From JACNLC01 sp964607375 (GTDB taxonomy: Bacteria; Fidelibacterota; Marinisomatia; SCGC-AAA003-L08; JACNLC01), in NCBI GenBank assembly GCA_964607375.1, contig CAZSJY010000053.1:1-12834 (forward strand): a DNA stretch of 12,834 nt, read 5' to 3'. Shown here piece by piece: positions 7,435 through 12,834 of this stretch. Positions within the stretch are counted from its first letter, which is position 1, and each line of letters begins with the position of its first letter. A program made the translations under genes and the position numbers. The notes beneath the pieces were generated by a model. That model made no database searches. It saw only the letters and a program-made list of their open reading frames with translations, and was not told the DNA's origin.

Positions 7435-8367
7435 TTAGGATTCTATTCTCTCCAGATATCTTTCTGCATCAATAGCGGCCATACAACCTGATCCTGCTGC
7501 AGTTACCGCTTGTTTGTAAACGGTATCTTGAATGTCTCCTGCAGCAAATACACCTTCAATTGAAGTCCTTGAAGAATTTGGTTTAGTTATAATATATCCG
7601 TTATCATCTAAATCAAGTATGTCAGCAAATATATTTGAATTCGGATTATGACCAATTGCGATAAAAACCCCATCGCATTCAACAGTATTAATATCACCTG
7701 TTTGTGTATCTTTTAGTTTCACACCGGTAAGACCTGTTCCTTTCGGATCACCAATGAAATCATCAACAACTGAATTCCATAATATCTCAATTATAGGATG
7801 TTTCATTACACGCTCTTGTAAAATTTTAGAACCTCGCAATTCATCTCTTCGATGCACGATACTAACACTGGAAGCGAAGCGAGTGAGATAAACAGCCTCC
7901 TCTAAAGCTGTATCACCTCCACCAACAACAAAGACCTTTTTGTCTTTGTAAAAGAATCCGTCGCATGTTGCACATGCTGAAACTCCAAATCCCATAAGTT
8001 TGGATTCAGATTCAATTCCGAGTAATCTAGCTGAAGCTCCAGTGGCTATTATAACAGATTGACTTTGATACTCTTTTCCACTCGCCCAAACTTTATATGG
8101 TTTTTGTGAAAAATCTACTTTTTCCACATTTGAAAAATGAGTTTCAGCACCAAATTTCTGCGCTTGCTTCCTTAATAAATCCATTAATTCCGGTCCCGTA
8201 ACACCATTTGGGAAACCGGGAAAGTTTTCCACATCCGTGGTGATCGTTAACTGGCCACCTGGTTGTGTTCCTTCAAATACCAATGGTTCAAGATTTGCCC
8301 GAGCAGTATAAATTGCTGAAGTTAATCCTGCAGGACCCGAACCGATGATAATGACTTTTCGTTCCAT
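7435..8367 (-). CDS. trxB: Thioredoxin reductase (NADPH)
   Basis: Flavoprotein that uses NADPH to reduce thioredoxin in the cytoplasm. At 310 residues it is the typical low-molecular-weight bacterial form. Seen in order: FAD-binding GSGPAG near the N-terminus (9-14), redox-active CATC (C132 and C135), NADPH-binding GGGDTALEEA (149-158) and HRRDELR (172-178), and the C-terminal FAD motif GVFAAGDI. ATG at 8367 has AAGGA upstream in the 15-nt gap to trxA, so the two genes form a normal trxA-trxB pair made from one message. All key residues are present. Confidence 0.97.
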   Translation of the reverse strand: MERKVIIIGSGPAGLTSAIYTARANLEPLVFEGTQPGGQLTITTDVENFPGFPNGVTGPELMDLLRKQAQKFGAETHFSNVEKVDFSQKPYKVWASGKEYQSQSVIIATGASARLLGIESESKLMGFGVSACATCDGFFYKDKKVFVVGGGDTALEEAVYLTRFASSVSIVHRRDELRGSKILQERVMKHPIIEILWNSVVDDFIGDPKGTGLTGVKLKDTQTGDINTVECDGVFIAIGHNPNSNIFADILDLDDNGYIITKPNSSRTSIEGVFAAGDIQDTVYKQAVTAAGSGCMAAIDAERYLERIES

Positions 8368-8382
8368 ATTAATTCCTTGTCT

Positions 8383-8712
8383 TTATGGTATTAGTTTGTC
8401 CAAAATGGAAGTGATTTCTTCCTTCGAAACTGCTCCTACGAGTTGTTCCTCAACTTTACCATTTGAAAAAATTAAAAGACTTGGAATACTTCTAATTCCA
8501 TACTTTGCTGCAATACTTGGATGATGATCAACATTAACTTTACCAACTACTGCTTTTCCGTCAAAATCTTGTGCAATTGAATCAACAGTTGGACCAAGTG
8601 CAATACAAGGACCACACCATTCAGCCCAGAAGTCAACTAATCCAGGTTTATCTGAATTTAGGATTTCAGTTTCAAAATTGTCATCAGTTAATGTTTTAGT
8701 AAAATCTCCCAT
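8383..8712 (-). CDS. trxA: Thioredoxin
   Basis: Small cytoplasmic dithiol protein of 109 residues, standard thioredoxin length. The active site is WCGPC (C33 and C36) in VDFWAEWCGPC. The IRSIPSLLIF segment carries the cis-proline facing the active site. ATG at 8712 is supported by a strong AAAGGAG about 5 nt upstream. It is the first gene of the leftward cluster, and its presumed substrate supplier trxB follows directly. Its promoter must lie in 8713-8990, but I cannot choose a convincing -35/-10 pair. Confidence 0.96.
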   Translation of the reverse strand: MGDFTKTLTDDNFETEILNSDKPGLVDFWAEWCGPCIALGPTVDSIAQDFDGKAVVGKVNVDHHPSIAAKYGIRSIPSLLIFSNGKVEEQLVGAVSKEEITSILDKLIP

Positions 8713-8795
8713 TATTTCTCCTTTTTTTGGGGTTGAATCATCATTTACAGCAATTAAACAACCTTCTAATTTATTTCAAATCGCTAATTCTATCC

Positions 8796-8815
8796 GATAA
8801 CTTTTTACAGTTATC
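8796..8815. promoter_or_regulatory. 7-bp inverted repeat upstream of trxA
   Basis: GATAACT (8796-8802) and AGTTATC (8809-8815) are perfect inverted copies separated by 6 nt, about 85 nt upstream of the trxA start. This could be an operator or a small hairpin. With only 7 bp and no second copy, function is a guess. The rest of 8713-8935 shows no gene: the only frame there (8771-8959, -) has no ribosome site and no recognisable content. Confidence 0.25.
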
Positions 8816-8936
8816 AGTATTTATTTTATTTGACGTAAGAATGAAAAGAAGGTTACAATATAAGTATTGAAATGATCGAGATATGGAGTGATTTGGAAAA
8901 GAGAATATAAAAAAACTAATGCATCTACGATGGATT

Positions 8937-8982
8937 TTGAATACTAGTTTTATTTTCATTTTAATCTACCTAAAATTATACT
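8937..8982 (+). promoter_or_regulatory. Candidate promoter(s) for the B12 riboswitch transcript
   Basis: TTGAAT (8937-8942) and TTTAAT (8960-8965) are 17 nt apart, a fair sigma-70-type match. A second possible -10, TATACT (8977-8982), lies 17 nt after the weaker TTTCAT. Either would start transcription shortly before the riboswitch. In such AT-rich DNA these matches are suggestive only. Confidence 0.35.
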
Positions 8983-9002
8983 TAATTTCAGTAGCTTTTT
9001 TC

Positions 9003-9118
9003 ATAGATAATTGGAAGGAATTCGGTGAAAATCCGAGGCTGACCCGCAACTGTAAGTCATTTTATTGACGAGCCAGATACTTCCTTAACTACAAAACCTT
9101 CGAGGATTGAGGTGTAGG
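9003..9118 (+). promoter_or_regulatory. Cobalamin (vitamin B12) riboswitch
   Basis: An untranslated leader with the conserved core of the cobalamin riboswitch: GGTGAAAATCC (9024-9034), GGCTGACCCGCAACTGTAA (9037-9055) and a B12-box-like GAGCCAGATAC (9070-9080). Supporting helices are visible: GGAAG (9013-9017) with CTTCC (9080-9084), and GTCA (9056-9059) with TGAC (9066-9069). After the core, ACCTT (9096-9100) can pair with GAGGT (9109-9113), leaving a G-rich loop. This is the position of the helix whose loop kisses the core when B12 is bound, and the helix includes the GAGG ribosome site of the next gene. Predicted action: B12 binding hides the ribosome site and turns off the receptor and propeller genes. 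The downstream gene type agrees fully with this call. Confidence 0.93.
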
Positions 9119-9119
9119 A

Positions 9120-11195
9120 TTGATAAAATCTGCATATACCCCACCTTTTAGAAGGATGGGGTTTTTTGTTTTACTAAGTTTATTCAGTATGCTGTATGCT
9201 TTTCAGCACTCTGGAATTATTCTTGATGAAATTACGCATCAACCAATTTCTAATGTTGAATTAGTGTTACTAAATCAAAGTATAAAAACTGACAAAAAAG
9301 GTAGATTTGATTTTCAATCAAATTCTTCAGAAGTAACTTTAATAAAAAATGGTTACCAAACTACCAAAATCCAATTAGATGAAAATGAATTTTCTATTAT
9401 TCACCTTACACCCATTATTTTAGTATCTGATGAAATTGTTGTAGAAGAATCAAAGGTAGATAAACAACTTCAATTTCATCCTCTCAAACCGTTAACTCTG
9501 CATAAAGTGCACATTGACAATTCAACTAATTCAACTCAAATAGCTAACAAATTACAAAGTGTCAGCATTAAATCTTACGGTGGACCTGCATCAGTAAGTA
9601 CTGTGTCTCTACACGGAGGGCAAGGTGACAGAATCTCCATAATGTTTGATGGAATTCAAATTAATAGTGAACAAAATGGAAATGCAGATATCTCTCAAAT
9701 CCCATCAGCATTGGTTGAAGAAATACAATTTTATCCTCAAGGATCATCAACAAGATTCGGGTCTTCAGCAATAACAGGAGTTCTAAATTTTGCACCACCA
9801 ACAGATATAAATAAATACAGCTTATCAATGGGATATTTTGGATTAAACCAACATACACTTTTGCTTTCTAATACATTTTCCAAATTATCAATTAACACAG
9901 CAATTGGACAACATCAATATGATGGGAAATATTCTTACTATGAAGATGGCTCTTATAATCAAATTCCAACTGAGATAAACAAACTCCACGAGAACATTAT
10001 AAATAATATCTATCAACAGTTTTACTATTTGAAAATGGATTATCAATTCAATAGTGATTTTTTAACCTCAGCTTCATCAATGATAGTCGATAATGATAGA
10101 GAAAACTCTGAAAACATTTATTTAACTCAAAAAACATCAGCGATGAAAGATCAATTGAAATTCAACTCATTTTTGATTAAATGGAAGTCATTTGAATATT
10201 CGTGTACCCAAAAACAAAATACGATTCACTTCGTCAGTAATTTCGGATATCCAACAGACGCTACTCATAATATTGAAACAAATACACAGCAACTCAAAAC
10301 TTCATTTGAGCATCAAAATATTTCCTTTCATCATAATTACATTAAAAGTGAAAGCAGTAATGCTATTGACTCATCAAAAACGATTGCATCTTTACTGTGG
10401 GAATTTGATTATTCAGTTCATCCATTTAGAACGATAATTTCTTTTAGAAATGATATTGAAAAAAACCAAGTTCCTGTGCAGGTTGGAGAAATTATCGTTG
10501 AATGGAACATTTCCAAATATTTTGAGAATTTGTCATTATCAATATCAAGAAATTACAAACGACCGAATTTTAATGATTTGTATTGGATTCCATTTGGAAA
10601 TCCCAATTTAAAAACAGAATATTCGAAAAACATCTATTTTAGAAGTAAAATCAATTTACTTCATTCTTGTTTGAATATCTCTTTATATCATATTTCCTAT
10701 GAGAACCTTATCAGATGGAATCCAAAAGTCGGTGTGATGTGGTCACCTGAAAACATCAGTTCGGCAAAATCCTATGGTTACGATATCAATTTTGATGCAT
10801 CGAAAAATCCATTATTCAGATTTGCAGTAAATATTTCATATAATATTTCAAAAAATTATGACAACTCTCTCGATCTAGACCATCTAGGAAAACCATTGAT
10901 GTATACGCCAAAGAATATTTTCTCAGTTCAACAATCAAGTCATTATAAAGGATTTTCAGTCGCTACTTATTGGAAAATGACTTCTGAAAGAATTAGACAA
11001 TATGATTTAGTAGATTTGAAATTACCATCATACAATACAGTTGATTTTAGTGTAAGCAAAATTTGGAATACAAAATTTTTCAATTACGAACTTCAAATTT
11101 CGATTGAAAATATTTTTGATAAACAATTCCAAACTGTTTTCGGATATCCAAATCCGGGAAGAAACATAACAACAAAAATAACAATAGAAAGGTAA
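9120..11195 (+). CDS. btuB: TonB-dependent outer-membrane receptor for cobalamin (BtuB-like)
   Basis: Predicted outer-membrane beta-barrel that imports B12 or related corrinoids using TonB energy. Order: basic N-terminus and hydrophobic signal segment (about 11-28, GFFVLLSLFSMLYA), a carboxypeptidase-regulatory-like domain (about 30-95, with the ISNVELVL and TDKKGRFDF pattern), a TonB-box-like DEIVVEES (104-111), a plug domain (about 140-226, with DRISIMFDGIQIN, VEEIQFYPQGSSTRFGSSAITGVLNF), then a long barrel ending PGRNITTKITIER. The 691 residues exceed E. coli BtuB, largely because of the extra N-terminal domain. TTG at 9120 is preferred: GAGG lies 7 nt upstream, whereas ATG at 9156 has AAGG touching it. 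Substrate is assigned from the B12 riboswitch and the propeller neighbour, not from the barrel itself. Confidence 0.9.
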   Translation: MIKSAYTPPFRRMGFFVLLSLFSMLYAFQHSGIILDEITHQPISNVELVLLNQSIKTDKKGRFDFQSNSSEVTLIKNGYQTTKIQLDENEFSIIHLTPIILVSDEIVVEESKVDKQLQFHPLKPLTLHKVHIDNSTNSTQIANKLQSVSIKSYGGPASVSTVSLHGGQGDRISIMFDGIQINSEQNGNADISQIPSALVEEIQFYPQGSSTRFGSSAITGVLNFAPPTDINKYSLSMGYFGLNQHTLLLSNTFSKLSINTAIGQHQYDGKYSYYEDGSYNQIPTEINKLHENIINNIYQQFYYLKMDYQFNSDFLTSASSMIVDNDRENSENIYLTQKTSAMKDQLKFNSFLIKWKSFEYSCTQKQNTIHFVSNFGYPTDATHNIETNTQQLKTSFEHQNISFHHNYIKSESSNAIDSSKTIASLLWEFDYSVHPFRTIISFRNDIEKNQVPVQVGEIIVEWNISKYFENLSLSISRNYKRPNFNDLYWIPFGNPNLKTEYSKNIYFRSKINLLHSCLNISLYHISYENLIRWNPKVGVMWSPENISSAKSYGYDINFDASKNPLFRFAVNISYNISKNYDNSLDLDHLGKPLMYTPKNIFSVQQSSHYKGFSVATYWKMTSERIRQYDLVDLKLPSYNTVDFSVSKIWNTKFFNYELQISIENIFDKQFQTVFGYPNPGRNITTKITIER
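9138..9172 (+). terminator. Intrinsic-terminator-like hairpin inside the start of the receptor gene
   Basis: ACCCCA-CCTT (9138-9147) pairs with AAGG-TGGGGT (9152-9162, with A9156 bulged), giving a GC-rich stem with a TTAG loop, followed at once by TTTTTTGTTTT. It has all the marks of a Rho-independent terminator and sits 20-45 nt after the riboswitch, where an expression platform is expected. Unusually, it lies within codons 7-18 of the predicted receptor frame. Translation from the TTG at 9120 would be expected to open it. Confidence 0.7.
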
Positions 11196-11198
11196 AAA

Positions 11199-12482
11199 AT
11201 GAATAAAATGATCATAAATTCAATCGTATGGATGTTATCAATCGGATTTATCTATACTCAACATACTTCTTACATTCTTTGTGAAGGCAATTTTTCAGGC
11301 GCAAACGCCTCACTTTGGATAGTTGAAGAAGACGGAAACTTAACACAAGGACAGAATAATCCAGTTGGAGATACTGGACAATCAATAACTGTTGATGGAA
11401 ATCAACTTTATATAATCAACAATGGGAGTAACAGCATCGAAGTATATGAAATTTCTGAAGATGGTACATTAACCCATTTTCAATCCATTGACACTAATTA
11501 TAGCGGTCCACGAGAAATGGTCGTGCTTAATGGAATTGGTTATATCACAGAGTGGACTACCGAAACAATAGCAGTTTTGGATTTGGAAACTTTACAGTTC
11601 TTTGAACCAATTTCAGTAACAGGTATGCCGGAAGATATCATTACCGATGGCACATATTTATACACTTCCATTATTCAAAATTCTGATTGGTCCGCAGGAA
11701 ACAAAATTCTCAAAATCGATCCGACTCTGAATGAAATTGTAGATCGTTTCACAGTCGGAGATGGACCGGGACAAATGTTAATTCACCACAATTTCATTTT
11801 TGTTACTAATGTTTACTATGATGGATATTGGAATACTTATTCCGGTGCATCAAAAATTAGTTTGGAGACAGGAGATGTCATCAGCAACGATTACGGGCTT
11901 TCTCTATCATTTAATGCAGATTTAGTGATTATTAATGACTATGTGTATCGAATGTGGAACGGTGGAGTTGTTAGATTAGACCACTTTCTTAATATGGTGG
12001 ATGGTTCTCAAATCGGTGATTATACAGATGTTTATTCAGCAGGAGTTTTTAACAACAAATTATACCTTGGTTTATCTGATTATTCAGCACCTGATGATGT
12101 TATCGTTTTAGATTTTAACGGAAACGAATTGGAAACTTATGAAGTCGGTGCTATTCCGGGCTCTTTCGCATTTTATGAAGCACAAGTAAATATAGAAAAC
12201 AAATTGGTCATTTTAGATTATGAATTAATGAGTGCGTATCCTAATCCTTTTAATCTGAAAACAACAATCCGTTATCAACTCCCTACACCAAGCTCCGTGC
12301 TACTTACTATTTACAATATAGATGGACAATCAGTTGAGCAATTAGTACAAAGTAACAATAAATTTGAGGCTGGAAGTTATGAAGTATTATGGGATGCAAC
12401 GAATTATCCAAGTGGTTTTTACTTTGTAAATCTTCAAACTGCAGATTTAGTCTTGACACAGAAGTTGATTTTATTGAAGTAA
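11199..12482 (+). CDS. BtuG-like beta-propeller protein with C-terminal sorting domain
   Basis: Predicted secreted protein of 427 residues. A signal peptide (about 1-20) is followed by a YncE/DUF5074-type beta-propeller (about 24-325). Its opening, ILCEGNFSGANASLW then GDTGQSITVDGNQLYIINN, closely follows the pattern of Bacteroides BtuG, which binds B12 at the surface with very high affinity and caps BtuB. The end (about 343-427) is a 'YPNPFN...GQSVEQLV...YPSGFYFVNLQT' FlgD-like/type A sorting domain used for secretion and surface attachment in FCB bacteria. There is no lipobox, unlike Bacteroides BtuG. ATG at 11199 has AAAGG overlapping the receptor stop, with only 3 nt between genes, so both are under the riboswitch. 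B12 binding is inferred from fold and context. Confidence 0.85.
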   Translation: MNKMIINSIVWMLSIGFIYTQHTSYILCEGNFSGANASLWIVEEDGNLTQGQNNPVGDTGQSITVDGNQLYIINNGSNSIEVYEISEDGTLTHFQSIDTNYSGPREMVVLNGIGYITEWTTETIAVLDLETLQFFEPISVTGMPEDIITDGTYLYTSIIQNSDWSAGNKILKIDPTLNEIVDRFTVGDGPGQMLIHHNFIFVTNVYYDGYWNTYSGASKISLETGDVISNDYGLSLSFNADLVIINDYVYRMWNGGVVRLDHFLNMVDGSQIGDYTDVYSAGVFNNKLYLGLSDYSAPDDVIVLDFNGNELETYEVGAIPGSFAFYEAQVNIENKLVILDYELMSAYPNPFNLKTTIRYQLPTPSSVLLTIYNIDGQSVEQLVQSNNKFEAGSYEVLWDATNYPSGFYFVNLQTADLVLTQKLILLK

Positions 12483-12490
12483 CTTTATTT

Positions 12491-12523
12491 AGATATATTG
12501 GGGACCAGTTCCCCAATATATCT
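12491..12523. terminator. Perfect 14-bp inverted repeat between convergent genes
   Basis: AGATATATTGGGGA (12491-12504) and TCCCCAATATATCT (12510-12523) form a perfect stem with a 5-nt loop, 9 nt after the stop of the propeller gene and 7 nt beyond the stop of the opposing gene. It is placed as a bidirectional terminator, but there is no T-run on either side. It may instead protect the mRNA 3' end or act with a factor. Confidence 0.65.
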
Positions 12524-12529
12524 TCTGAA

Positions 12530-12802
12530 TCAATTGTAAGAATTTCTGCTGAAGAAAACCGTTAATCTTGAACAAGAATGTATAATGTTCTCTTTTAATA
12601 GTTCTACTTTGGAGGAATTGAATATTTTTTTTTGCAAGTTTCTATATGAGTCAAAACTATAAACTGATCGCCGCTCTATTACATTTAGATTTTTTGGAAT
12701 TATAGTATCCCTATCCTTTATAAAGGATTTCTGTATAAAAATGTTCTGATACCCAATATCTGAAAGTAATTTCCAAATCTCATTAGGTGTTACATCCCGC
12801 AT
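12530..12802 (-). CDS. Small protein of unknown function, possibly a frameshifted C-terminal remnant
   Basis: A 90-residue frame starting at ATG 12802 and ending beside the shared hairpin. The beginning (TPNEIWKLLSDIGYQNI) resembles the 'EI..LL...GF..I' turn near the end of many SAM-dependent methyltransferases, but no SAM-binding motif is present, so this is weak. No good ribosome site precedes the ATG, and an in-frame TGA lies three codons upstream. A different frame is open from the window edge (12834) and ends ...KHNELLCGM just where this one begins, so the two could be parts of one gene broken by a one-base shift. No function is assigned. Confidence 0.4.
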   Translation of the reverse strand: MRDVTPNEIWKLLSDIGYQNIFIQKSFIKDRDTIIPKNLNVIERRSVYSFDSYRNLQKKIFNSSKVELLKENIIHSCSRLTVFFSRNSYN

Positions 12803-12834
12803 AATAACTCATTATGTTTAATTGATAAAGAAGT

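Noticed and set aside
8771..8959. A 62-codon frame on the minus strand between trxA and the riboswitch
   Set aside because: No ribosome site or recognisable content, it lies in promoter DNA, and its composition reflects AT-rich sequence.
9156..9158. ATG at 9156 as the receptor start
   Set aside because: The purine-rich AAGG touches the ATG with no spacing and the ATG is buried in the hairpin; TTG at 9120 has a well-spaced GAGG. It remains a possible alternative.
1..12834. CRISPR arrays, tRNA or rRNA genes, insertion sequences
   Set aside because: No regularly spaced repeats, no cloverleaf or rRNA-like sequence, and no transposase motifs or terminal inverted repeats were seen.

Overview
The window is low-GC bacterial DNA with tightly packed genes. 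It suggests a Gram-negative member of the FCB-like lineages (Marinimicrobia/SAR406, Ignavibacteria or a relative). The reasons are a secreted protein ending in a 'YPNPFN'-type C-terminal sorting domain, a TonB-dependent receptor with an N-terminal carboxypeptidase-regulatory-like domain, and M61/PDZ peptidase and GctAB-type CoA-transferase genes. The phylum is inferred from gene style; no rRNA or marker gene is present.

Layout. (1) 93-650 (-): SpoU/TrmH-family RNA methyltransferase, divergent from (2) 788-3164 (+): an M61 glycyl-aminopeptidase-like PDZ protease overlapping a thiamine pyrophosphokinase gene. (3) 3165-3535: a gene-poor gap holding a small lipoprotein-like frame with no proper start codon and a short, compositionally odd segment. 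(4) 3536-8712 (-): seven co-directional genes, in transcription order trxA, trxB, an endonuclease III-like Fe-S HhH protein, a class I glutamine amidotransferase, a divergent stand-alone ABC ATPase, and the two subunits of a family I CoA-transferase. The last five genes are joined by overlaps or a 10-nt gap and look like one transcript. (5) 8713-9119: an intergenic control region ending in a cobalamin riboswitch. (6) 9120-12482 (+): a BtuB-like TonB-dependent receptor followed 3 nt later by a BtuG-like beta-propeller protein. (7) 12491-12523: a 14-bp perfect hairpin, then a convergent small gene or gene remnant (12530-12802, -).

The most interesting part is region 5-7, which looks like a complete outer-membrane vitamin B12 capture unit. 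A B12-sensing RNA controls an outer-membrane receptor and a predicted surface beta-propeller resembling Bacteroides BtuG, but the propeller carries a C-terminal secretion/sorting domain instead of a lipoprotein signal. The riboswitch appears able to hide the ribosome binding site of a TTG start. A strong intrinsic-terminator-like hairpin lies inside the first codons of the receptor gene, which suggests coupled control of translation and transcription. No inner-membrane BtuCDF genes are in the window.
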